DNA of 13,751 nt, from NCBI GenBank assembly GCA_030590185.1, contig JAUUZB010000013.1, positions 1-13,751 on the forward strand, read 5' to 3'. Below the pieces are notes generated by a model, which made no database searches, had not been told where the DNA came from, and was given only the letters and a program-made list of their open reading frames with translations. This DNA comes from Deltaproteobacteria bacterium (GTDB taxonomy: Bacteria; Myxococcota; XYA12-FULL-58-9; JAUUZB01). Positions 6,598-13,665 of this stretch are shown here, piece after piece. The position numbers were made by a program, and so were the translations under genes. Every line of letters starts with the position of its first letter. Position 1 is the stretch's first letter.

Positions 6598-9519
6598 CTA
6601 CGGCGACTCTGACACCGCGATCCGCAGGAGCACCAAGTCTCGGGGCTCGCCGGACCCCTCTGAGATCACGCCAAGGGTCACCTCGGTCCCTGCCTCGCCG
6701 CGCATCAGGGCCTTTGCACCCCGGGGACCGAGACCGGTCACGGGTGCGCCGTCGATTGTGAGGAGCTGATCTCCCACGGCTATCGGGAGGGTTGGCCCTC
6801 GGACAAAGATGTGTAGCTGACCGCCCTTGGGATGGAGCTCGATCGGGGGCATCGCGGTCGCGGTGGGGAGTGCCGCGAGCTCCACGACCAGAAGCTCTGC
6901 CTCGTTCTCGCCCGCCACGATGGTGAGGCGAAGCCGGTCGCGAAGGTACTGGCTCGGATCCGGACGCAGAATGACCGTGGCTTCGCCGGGGGCGAGCCCA
7001 TCAACCTCAAAAGCACCCTCTGTGTCCGTGGTCGCCGAACGACTGCCCGCCCCAGAAAAAAACATCAGGCTGACGTCGCCCAGGGGGATCCCGCTGGGAT
7101 GGCCCCTGAGGATGCCTCGAAGGTTTGCACCGGCCGTCACCTCTATCCGTAGGCCGTCGCGACGTTCGCCGGTGGTCACCTCGATGTCGGCAAGCTCACC
7201 CACCTGACCCGATGGCGTCGTGGCCACCAACCGATAGATCCCGGCCTCGAGACCTCGGACCTCAAAGGAGCCATGCTCTTGGTCTACCGTCAAACGATCG
7301 GTGCCGTGCCAAGGTGACCGTCTCCGGGCGTCCCCTTGGGGGAGGGTCCTGAGCTCGTAGGCCGATACCGGCGCCCCACCAACGCCGACCACGACCCCCG
7401 CGAGGACCGAGCCGGGCGGTATCGTGAGCGTCACGCCGGTGGCGCCGGCATCCACCCCGCCCACCGAGACACGGGGAAAACCGGGCAGCTCCGCCCATAC
7501 CTCATGACTGCCGCGGGTGAGTCCAACGAGGGTGAAGCTCCCGTCCCTAGCGCTCCGGGTGCTGACTCCCGAGGTGAAGTGGCGAGAACGTGCCCGACCG
7601 GAGGTCTTCCCATCGAGATCCGCACCTACCTCTGCGTCGGCGACGGGTGAGCCACTCTCATCAACCACGGTCCCCGAGATCTCGAAATCAGCCCGGGCCA
7701 AGACGAAGTCGATCCCGGTGAGCTGTTGGTCAGCCTCGAGCACGATCTCGTGCTCAGGGGCGTCGGCCGTCGGAAACGAGATCGGCGCAGTCGAGGCCGA
7801 GCCGGGCCGCATTGCCCAGAAGCGGTATTCCCGCGCTTCGAGACCGGAGATCTCATAGAAACCGCGTGCGTCGCTTTCCGTGTCGCTTCTTCCCATCCGT
7901 CCCATTCCACGGGATGAGGCATGGACCGTTGCCCCCACCGCCACCTCGCCGTCCTCCCAGGTGACCGTACCGGAGACTGTCGCCCCCCGATCGAGCGTCA
8001 ACTCGACCTCGTATTCTCGGCCCACCTCGAGATCCTCGAGGCGAGCCGTCGCAAAACCGAGCTCGAGATGTTGCGCCCTCACCGTGGCGTTGCCCGCCGC
8101 AAACCCCTCGAGTCGAAACCTCCCTTGGCCGTCGGTAACGTCGATGGTCACTCCAGACCGTCGCATGGGACCGAAGCCGCGCCCGCCCTCTGGACGGCCG
8201 GCAACAGAGACTCCGGGGATCGCCTGTCTGTTCTGGTTGACGACCCTCCCCACAACGGTGACACCGGTTGCCAGCGGGATCTCGACCCCACTCTCATCCT
8301 CCTCGGCGAGGCTCAGGCGTCGATCGCCTCTGACGTAGGCGGTCTTTTGGGCAAGGACCAGCCCGTGCCCCGGCTCGAGACCCAACAGCTCGAAGGCGCC
8401 GTCCCGACCAGATACCGTCGCCGCCGTTGCCCCGGGGAAGACGATCCAATCCACCGTCGCTCCTTCGATTCCAACGCCGCTGTCGTCCACAATTTTGCCC
8501 CGGATCGCCAAACCAGTTTTGAGCTCGATGACGACATCAGGGACGTAGCTCGCGACCCGGACCGGCACGTGGCTACCAAAGGCGCCCCTCAGATTGCCCT
8601 TGGTCGCTCGGACGTCATATTCACCTGTGGCCAGACCCGTGAGCTCGAAGGTCCCGTCCGTCCCACTCGTCGTGGTCGCCGGGCGAACCCACGGCCGCCA
8701 ACCCCTCTTTGCCTCCACCGCGGCCCCAGCCACCGGGTCACCGCCCTCACGACGGATGACACGGCCCCGGATCGTTCCGGCCGGCTCGAGCTCAAAACTC
8801 ACCTCGCGATGGCGGTTCATCGTCACTCGTCGGCGCGCGTAGGCGTAGCCATCAGCGCCCGCGACCAGCCAGAAGTTCCCACTTCGCAGCCAAAGATCGT
8901 AGCGCCCCTGTTCATCGCCGTTGATCTCATGGGCGCTGCCGTTAGGCGTTTGGCTGGCGCGAATCGTGGCCGATGGGATCCCACCGCCGCCCTGGTCGAC
9001 CACGGTTCCCGTCACCCGATACCCTTCACGGCTGAGCACCAGGCGTACTCCGGTTTTGCCCTCGCCCGGCTTCAGCTCAACCCGTTCTCCGTGGGAAGAC
9101 ACCAATCCGGGAGCGTTGGCGGCAATAAAATAGGCGCCGCAAGCGACCGCCTCCAGCTCGAACTCACCGGTCCCCGTTGAGACCGCGGAGAGGGATTCCT
9201 CGCTTCGTTGAGGTCGTGTCTGGTGGGTGAGGCGCAACCGAACCCGGGCGCCGGGGACGGGGCTTCCCTGCTCGTCAACCACCGAGCCGGAGATAGTGCA
9301 ACCGGTTGTTTCCAACTCGGGACCATCGGCAGCGTCGCCGGCCCCGGCCGCATGGATGTTGAACAATGGCCCCTGCGGACCAAGCTCAGAGCTTCCGGTT
9401 GAACCCGAAAGGTTCGTTGCTAGATCAGGCGCCAGCCAAAAGACGAAGACTCCAAGCGCCCCGGTAAGAAGCGCCAGACCAATCCACCAAAACTTTTTTG
9501 AGCCCCGTTTGATCGACAT
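6598..9519 (-). CDS. Membrane-anchored protein with nine carboxypeptidase-regulatory-like domains and a C-terminal PDZ-like domain
   Basis: A 973-residue protein with one N-terminal span at about 10-31 (WWIGLALLTGALGVFVFWLA) after a basic start, so the bulk should lie outside the inner membrane. Nine beta-sandwich repeats follow, each opening with a G-x-V-x-(D/E)-x-G-x-P-(V/I)-x-G-A pattern and containing a G-x-F/Y-x-L-x-G-L-x-x-G-x-Y turn. Approximate residues are 75-165, 168-246, 248-335, 337-418, 419-511, 513-610, 612-702, 704-796 and 798-885. This is the CarboxypepD_reg/Cna-B-like fold family. The last about 70 residues (VGDQLLTIDGAPVTGL and a RGEAGTEVTL strand) look like a PDZ domain, which binds peptide ends. 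No peptidase or other enzyme motif is visible. ATG 9519-9517 is chosen because GAAGGA lies 4 bases ahead; GTG at 9552 is the alternative. Likely role is adhesion, scaffolding or extracytoplasmic protein binding. Confidence 0.9.
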   Translation of the reverse strand: MSIKRGSKKFWWIGLALLTGALGVFVFWLAPDLATNLSGSTGSSELGPQGPLFNIHAAGAGDAADGPELETTGCTISGSVVDEQGSPVPGARVRLRLTHQTRPQRSEESLSAVSTGTGEFELEAVACGAYFIAANAPGLVSSHGERVELKPGEGKTGVRLVLSREGYRVTGTVVDQGGGGIPSATIRASQTPNGSAHEINGDEQGRYDLWLRSGNFWLVAGADGYAYARRRVTMNRHREVSFELEPAGTIRGRVIRREGGDPVAGAAVEAKRGWRPWVRPATTTSGTDGTFELTGLATGEYDVRATKGNLRGAFGSHVPVRVASYVPDVVIELKTGLAIRGKIVDDSGVGIEGATVDWIVFPGATAATVSGRDGAFELLGLEPGHGLVLAQKTAYVRGDRRLSLAEEDESGVEIPLATGVTVVGRVVNQNRQAIPGVSVAGRPEGGRGFGPMRRSGVTIDVTDGQGRFRLEGFAAGNATVRAQHLELGFATARLEDLEVGREYEVELTLDRGATVSGTVTWEDGEVAVGATVHASSRGMGRMGRSDTESDARGFYEISGLEAREYRFWAMRPGSASTAPISFPTADAPEHEIVLEADQQLTGIDFVLARADFEISGTVVDESGSPVADAEVGADLDGKTSGRARSRHFTSGVSTRSARDGSFTLVGLTRGSHEVWAELPGFPRVSVGGVDAGATGVTLTIPPGSVLAGVVVGVGGAPVSAYELRTLPQGDARRRSPWHGTDRLTVDQEHGSFEVRGLEAGIYRLVATTPSGQVGELADIEVTTGERRDGLRIEVTAGANLRGILRGHPSGIPLGDVSLMFFSGAGSRSATTDTEGAFEVDGLAPGEATVILRPDPSQYLRDRLRLTIVAGENEAELLVVELAALPTATAMPPIELHPKGGQLHIFVRGPTLPIAVGDQLLTIDGAPVTGLGPRGAKALMRGEAGTEVTLGVISEGSGEPRDLVLLRIAVSESP

Positions 9520-9567
9520 GCCATCCTTCTCCCGAGTCGAAGTAGGAGACACCGAGCAGATAGCATT

Positions 9568-9789
9568 CTACTCAGGCATCATCGCGATGAGCTCAGCGCT
9601 GCGGTTATCCGGGTGGTTGGGTGGGTTGCGGGCTTCACCGAACAGCTTGCGCGCTACCTTTTTCTTCTCTCGGGTGAACGAGTATGCGGTGTGCAGACCG
9701 TCAACGCCGGCATAGTTGATCCCCGGGGCCTTCTTCCTACCTGCGTGTTCCACGTGCACCGTGCGATCGCAGGCACACACAACCCTCAT
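9568..9789 (-). CDS. Small hypothetical protein, 73 aa
   Basis: ATG at 9789-9787 is preceded by AGGGG (9801-9797) with a 7-base gap, the same AGGGGCGT ribosome-binding context as the ankyrin-fusion gene. Roughly 70% of codons end in G or C. The N-terminus (RVVCACDRTVHVEHAGRKK) recalls the first half of a zinc ribbon (C-x-C ... aGrk), but the second cysteine pair is absent. The rest is basic and polar, ending ARNPPNHPDNRSAELIAMMPE. It lies 48 bases upstream of the repeat-domain protein gene on the same strand, so it could be co-transcribed with it. I do not recognise the family. It could instead be the out-of-frame tail of the adjoining damaged gene. Confidence 0.42.
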   Translation of the reverse strand: MRVVCACDRTVHVEHAGRKKAPGINYAGVDGLHTAYSFTREKKKVARKLFGEARNPPNHPDNRSAELIAMMPE

Positions 9790-10118
9790 GGATACGCCCC
9801 TGTCGTTGCTGGTCCCTGTCCACCCGCGATGCTACCGCTCCTCCGTTCTCCGTACAACGCCCTCCCTCGAGACACGATTCACTCGCCAACCGAAGCACAG
9901 GGCGTGCCTTTGCCGCCGCCAGCACGGTGGCAACCTCGGCGTTCCAGTCGTCTATCAGCGCGCAGATCGAGCACGGCTACCAGGGGAGGCTTCTCCTCCT
10001 CGGCGGGCAGGACTCCCGGCACGAACACCGTGGACAACGTGACTATGATCGCCGCGCCCAACGGCATCCGGTGGAACATCCGCAGCGAACAGGCGGTCGT
10101 CTCCATCGGGCTGATCAT
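9737..10118 (-). pseudogene. Frameshifted gene for a secreted protein (remnant)
   Basis: From ATG 10118-10116 (or 10079-10077) the frame reads a signal peptide, MPLGAAIIVTLSTVFVPGVL followed by PAEEEKP, then PLVAVLDLRA. That pattern begins many secreted TolB-like or LpoB-like domains. About 86% of codons end in G/C in this part. After about base 9960 the same frame becomes arginine/glycine-rich and loses codon bias, stopping at 9879. The next frame (+1), open from 9976 after a TAG, takes up coding-like sequence: LIDDWNAEVATVLAAAKARP, then VLRLASESCLEGGRCTENGG, ending at 9737. A one-base slip between about 9955 and 9976 would join the two. It lies 21 bases after the ankyrin-fusion stop on the same strand. 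Sequencing error is an alternative to true inactivation. The family call is tentative. Confidence 0.45.
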
Positions 10119-10139
10119 GCCAAGGAGTGCCAACGCACT

Positions 10140-12263
10140 TCAAAGACTACCCGCCGCCAATACCGCGATGACATCGGCGTAGCCGCGCTCCCGGGCCACG
10201 GCGAGGGGCGTGGTGCCGCGTTGATCCGCGAGGTTGGGATCCGCTCCCCGGCCGAGCAGCTCCTCGACTACGGCAGCACGACCGAACAGCGCAGCCCACC
10301 CCAGGGCGGTGGCGCCGTGGTGATCTCGGAGGTTGGGATCGGCGCCCGCCTCGAGCAGTGTCGCCACCGTCACCGGCTCACCAAACATCGTCGACCACAT
10401 TAGAGCAGTGGCGCCCCGATCGTCGCGCCGGTCGAGCTCGGCGCCAGCGGCGAGCAGCACAGCGATCGCCTCGGTGTCGTGACGGCGCACGGCCGTCATC
10501 AACGGGGTGCGGCCCGCGTTTCCGGTGGCGTCGAGTGCGTCCGTCTGTTGGATGAGGTTGCGCACCCGTGCGCGGTCACCGTTGAGGATCGCCGCGTGCA
10601 GCGCTGTGCCGCCTTCGTTCTCCAATGCCCGCTGCACCGCCGCGGGGCTGGCCATCTCGACCCGACAAACCGTCTCGGGCGCGAGTCCCGTGCGTTTGAT
10701 CCAGCGTTGCAGGCGGTGGCCGAGAACCGCCTCCTGCTCGCGGGTTTGTACGACGTTGGAGAATACCTGCCAGCCGGGTGGCCGGTTGCCGGAGTAACCG
10801 TTGACCGTCGGCCGTCCCACCAGGGAGGCCGCCCAGACCGCGTCGAGCTGCCGGCGAACAAAGGGCGCCCGGTCGCCGCGGAAAGAGGCGTAAAAGGCCG
10901 CGCAGTTCTTTGGGATCGCGGCGGCGAGGGTTGCCACCTCCTCCCGGACCACCGCTTTATCGTAGGCGGGCGTGGTGCCGCCCTGCTCGAGGATGCAGAC
11001 ACCGGCCACCAGGCCTAGCCACAACCGTGACCATCGGCCTCGATAGTGGTCGAAGAAGAGCGCCACACCGATGGCCGCCGGCAGCAACAGGAAGATGGCG
11101 AGGCGATAGGGGGCCCGGATCGCCTGCCCCCCCGGCGCGATCTCGAAGACCAGCCGCCAGAGCGTCACGTCCCCGGGCCACCTGGTGACCAGCAGGATGA
11201 GTAGGATTGTCGTCACCGCGAGCAGCGCCGCCACCGGCCGGTCGCGGGCTCGCCATAGTCCGAGGGCCGCGATCACCGTCGTGACCCACCCGATGCTCAA
11301 CTGATGACTGGTCGTGCCGGCGAAGATCGCGACCTCCGCCTGCCAGGCGTACAGCCAGCTCCGGTCCCAGACGAAAAACCAGGAGGTGATGCGCGGTAGC
11401 CGGGGCAGAACCTCGTCGGCGAAGGCGCGCATCCCGACATCTTGGGCCGCCGAGCCGTAGTGGAGCAGCACCGGCAACAGGAGGAGGACTGAAGCCGCTA
11501 ACGCCAGGCCGGCGCCCACGGCGAGGGGGCGAGCCCCGGCGCGCAGGAAGGTGACCAGCGGCGTGCGGTGGCGCTTTCTGGCCAACCCAACCAGCGCAGA
11601 TAGCGCCAGGGCGAGGAGTAGAAACCAGGCATGGTAAAAGCCCGCGTAGATCTGCGCGACGATCGATGCCGCCACGAGGCCGATCCAAGCGACGAGCCTG
11701 CGACCGCCACCACCACCCGGCCCGGCAACCGGAACGCTAAACAGCTCGATCAACCCCCAAGCGGCTGTCAACGCGAAGAACTGCCCCAACATCTGAACGT
11801 GCTCGAGGTCCGCGATCCGGCTCGCACCAAAGGCAAACAGAAACGCGCCGACCCCGGCGCCGAGGCGACCGATCCCCAGGCCTCGCCGGAGCAACCCCCA
11901 CGCCAACCAAAAATTGAGCGTTGACAACCCCAGCATCCAGAGCTGAAAGGCGGTATCCGGCTCGAGTCCCAAAACGCGCCACGGCCAGTACAGGGGCCCG
12001 AGGCTCAGCAGCAGATCGCTGTAAGCGAGCACGTTGGTTTGGGGAAAGAAAAACGGCGGATCCCAAAACGAAGCATGCAACGGATCCCCGCTCACCCAGC
12101 GCCAGGCGTGTTCCAGCAGATAGCCGTTGAAACGCGTGTCACCGACGTCGGTCTGCACCCGGGCCATGCCCGAGAGGATCATCGGATGATGGGCCATCAA
12201 CAGGCCGAGCCCGAAGAGACCGACCTCGGGCAGCGGGAGACGCGCCAGACGCATCGCCGCCAT
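10140..12263 (-). CDS. GT-C-like polytopic membrane protein fused to five C-terminal ankyrin repeats
   Basis: A 707-residue protein. Residues about 10-430 hold some 10-12 membrane spans. A first extracytoplasmic loop carries GDTRFNGYLLEH (41-52); Asp41 sits where GT-C glycosyltransferases have a catalytic acid. The aromatic-rich WDPPFFFPQTNVLAYSDLL stretch (67-85) is typical of this class. A mixed soluble segment follows at about 431-545. The C-terminus is five ankyrin repeats at about 551-580, 583-612, 616-645, 649-678 and 682-706, each with the G-x-T-(A/P)-L, LL-x-x-G-A-(D/E) and D-x-x-G marks (for example VATLLEAGADPNLRDHHGAT). ATG 12263-12261 has AGGGG 8 bases ahead (12276-12272). It lies 68 bases after the transglutaminase-like gene on the same strand, perhaps in the same transcript. 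Donor, acceptor and partner are unknown. The fusion is continuous in one frame, with no sign of an assembly joint. Confidence 0.88.
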   Translation of the reverse strand: MAAMRLARLPLPEVGLFGLGLLMAHHPMILSGMARVQTDVGDTRFNGYLLEHAWRWVSGDPLHASFWDPPFFFPQTNVLAYSDLLLSLGPLYWPWRVLGLEPDTAFQLWMLGLSTLNFWLAWGLLRRGLGIGRLGAGVGAFLFAFGASRIADLEHVQMLGQFFALTAAWGLIELFSVPVAGPGGGGGRRLVAWIGLVAASIVAQIYAGFYHAWFLLLALALSALVGLARKRHRTPLVTFLRAGARPLAVGAGLALAASVLLLLPVLLHYGSAAQDVGMRAFADEVLPRLPRITSWFFVWDRSWLYAWQAEVAIFAGTTSHQLSIGWVTTVIAALGLWRARDRPVAALLAVTTILLILLVTRWPGDVTLWRLVFEIAPGGQAIRAPYRLAIFLLLPAAIGVALFFDHYRGRWSRLWLGLVAGVCILEQGGTTPAYDKAVVREEVATLAAAIPKNCAAFYASFRGDRAPFVRRQLDAVWAASLVGRPTVNGYSGNRPPGWQVFSNVVQTREQEAVLGHRLQRWIKRTGLAPETVCRVEMASPAAVQRALENEGGTALHAAILNGDRARVRNLIQQTDALDATGNAGRTPLMTAVRRHDTEAIAVLLAAGAELDRRDDRGATALMWSTMFGEPVTVATLLEAGADPNLRDHHGATALGWAALFGRAAVVEELLGRGADPNLADQRGTTPLAVARERGYADVIAVLAAGSL

Positions 12264-12331
12264 AAAGCACGCCCCTGGATCGTCAGCAACGCTCGGCCGG
12301 CACCGTCTCGGCCGCGGGCGTGGTCACCGAC

Positions 12332-12994
12332 TCACGGACTCGGCCACCCGCCATCGACGAAGTCCGGATAGGCCTTCTCCCACTCGCCAACCATGAACTC
12401 GAACGGAATGTCGGGATAACTACCGTAGTCGTGGATGTACTCCATGAACCGCCCGCCGGCGCGGTCGTACTGCTGGAAGATCGAATCCTCCCGGCCGTTG
12501 AACTCCAACGGCGCCACCCCGAGGTGCTCGCACAGCTCGCGGTTGAATGCCGGGGTTGCGGCGACCCAGCGCTCCTCGAGCCACAGCTCGGTGTAGCCGT
12601 GAAAGACCAATAGATCCGTGCCGAGCAATCGCTCGAGCTTCTCGGTCCCGATGTGGTTCCTGACGGTAGCGAAGTGCAGGCGACTCGGGATTCCGATCAC
12701 CCGGGCACAGGCGGCCAGGAGATTCGCCTTGTCGATGCAATGGCCGCCCTGGGCCAGATCGCGGGCTGCGACGCTGCTCGCCTTGAATGCCTCGGGGGTC
12801 ACGACCACGCCCCAGGGGTTGTAACGCAGGCCATCGCGGATGGCGTAGTAGAGCTCCACCGCGTTGGCGACCGCGGTGTGCCCCTCGTCGCTGTGGGCGC
12901 GGGTGTAGGCGATGACCGCTGGGTGATCGGAGTCGACGAAGAAGTTGGGCTCCAAAAAGGGCTGGTGCTCGGGGACGGTGGCGGTTTGGCTCAT
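12332..12994 (-). CDS. Transglutaminase-like (papain-like fold) domain protein
   Basis: A 220-residue protein without signal peptide or membrane span, so probably cytoplasmic. The transglutaminase-core motif is GGHCIDKANLLAACARVIGI (83-102), with Cys86 as the nucleophile and the usual K-x-x-L-L-x-A-x-x-R-x-x-G-I-P-x-R context. FHGYTELWLEERWVAATPAFN (131-151) gives His132 and the tryptophan strand. The third position, normally Asp in W-x-x-x-D-P, is Thr147 here, so the classic Cys-His-Asp triad is incomplete. I recall a bacterial subfamily with this TPAFN form, so the change may be normal for it. Bacterial members can be proteases or amidases; the reaction here is unknown. It lies 17 bases after the TetR gene, a likely two-gene operon, so the regulator may control it. 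ATG 12994-12992 has only a weak ribosome-binding site. Confidence 0.88.
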   Translation of the reverse strand: MSQTATVPEHQPFLEPNFFVDSDHPAVIAYTRAHSDEGHTAVANAVELYYAIRDGLRYNPWGVVVTPEAFKASSVAARDLAQGGHCIDKANLLAACARVIGIPSRLHFATVRNHIGTEKLERLLGTDLLVFHGYTELWLEERWVAATPAFNRELCEHLGVAPLEFNGREDSIFQQYDRAGGRFMEYIHDYGSYPDIPFEFMVGEWEKAYPDFVDGGWPSP

Positions 12995-13011
12995 GGGGTA
13001 CTGCTCGCGTG

Positions 13012-13665
13012 TTACTCGGGTGCTGGTGACTCTAATGTAGGCGGTCCGATCAGGTAGCGCAGGAACATCGAGGTCAGCTCCTCGATGACGGTCTCCGTTG
13101 GTGGCCCCTCACCGTAGAGGAAGTGGCGGACGCACACCGAGTCGACGGTGTGGTAGATCAAGAAGGCCGCCGCGTCCTTGTCGCTGACGTTGACGTTGTC
13201 CCCGCCGAGATCGATCAAGATGCGCAACCGGGCGAGCGCCGCCGCCTTCCACTTTTCCCAATATTCCTCGATGGCCGGGTGGTGCTCGAGGCTGTGGAAG
13301 ACCCGGTGCAACCCGGGGTTGACCTCGTGGCAGCGCACGCTCGCCTCCACGGCCGTGCGGATCGCCGCCTCCGGACTGAAGCTCTCCCCCCCGATCGCCT
13401 CAAAGGGCGCCTCGATGATCGCGAACAACTCGGCGGCATGCTCGTCGAACAGCTCGGTGACCAGGGCGTCCTTATCTTTGAAATAGGCGTACAGCGATCC
13501 CACGCTGACCCCGGCGCGCTCCGCGATGGCGTGGGTGGTGGTCTTTTCGTAGCCCAACGCGTCAAACACCGCGGCGGCAGCTTCGAGGATCCGGCCCCGG
13601 GTTTCCTTTGCCCGCGCCTGAACCGGCTGGCGTACGTGGCTTTTTTTGTCGTCAGTCGAGACCAT
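13012..13665 (-). CDS. TetR/AcrR family transcriptional regulator
   Basis: A 217-residue regulator. The N-terminal DNA-binding domain spans about 18-65: ETRGRILEAAAAVFDALGYE, then TTTHAIAERAGVSVGSLYAY and FKDKDALV. This is the canonical TetR helix-turn-helix. The remaining about 150 residues form the helical ligand-binding and dimer domain, rich in histidine around HEVNPGLHRVFHSLEHHP (112-129); the ligand is unknown. It is first in a leftward pair with the transglutaminase-like gene. ATG 13665-13663 has no clear ribosome-binding site and an 8-base palindrome ends 3 bases upstream of it. The early codons include an A7 run (13647-13641, DDKKSH), an unusual homopolymer in GC-rich coding DNA. TetR proteins often repress their own promoter, which is plausible but not shown here. 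Confidence 0.95.
   Translation of the reverse strand: MVSTDDKKSHVRQPVQARAKETRGRILEAAAAVFDALGYEKTTTHAIAERAGVSVGSLYAYFKDKDALVTELFDEHAAELFAIIEAPFEAIGGESFSPEAAIRTAVEASVRCHEVNPGLHRVFHSLEHHPAIEEYWEKWKAAALARLRILIDLGGDNVNVSDKDAAAFLIYHTVDSVCVRHFLYGEGPPTETVIEELTSMFLRYLIGPPTLESPAPE

Larger units (their letters stand above)
9520..10139. other. 620-base region without an intact long gene
   Basis: This lies between the ankyrin-fusion gene and the repeat-domain gene, both leftward. It holds a small leftward ORF with a good ribosome-binding site and the remains of a frameshifted secreted-protein gene, described separately. I see no tRNA, transposon end or clear terminator in it. Confidence 0.6.

Noticed and set aside
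7056..7062. Seven-base homopolymer in the repeat-domain protein gene as a programmed frameshift site
   Set aside because: The reading frame and domain pattern continue normally on both sides, and no alternative frame offers a plausible product.
7921..9180. A 419-codon rightward ORF opposite the repeat-domain protein
   Set aside because: Low-complexity charged composition with no domain. The leftward frame shows nine consistent structural repeats, so this is a shadow.
9613..10182. A 189-codon rightward ORF across the disturbed region
   Set aside because: It is serine/arginine-rich with no signal peptide or motif, and it overlaps the 3' end of the ankyrin gene. The leftward frames have better codon bias and start signals.
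12264..12331. Possible terminator between the transglutaminase-like gene and the ankyrin fusion
   Set aside because: There are GC-rich direct repeats (CGGCCGAG twice), but no stem followed by a T run. The spacing is also compatible with one transcript.
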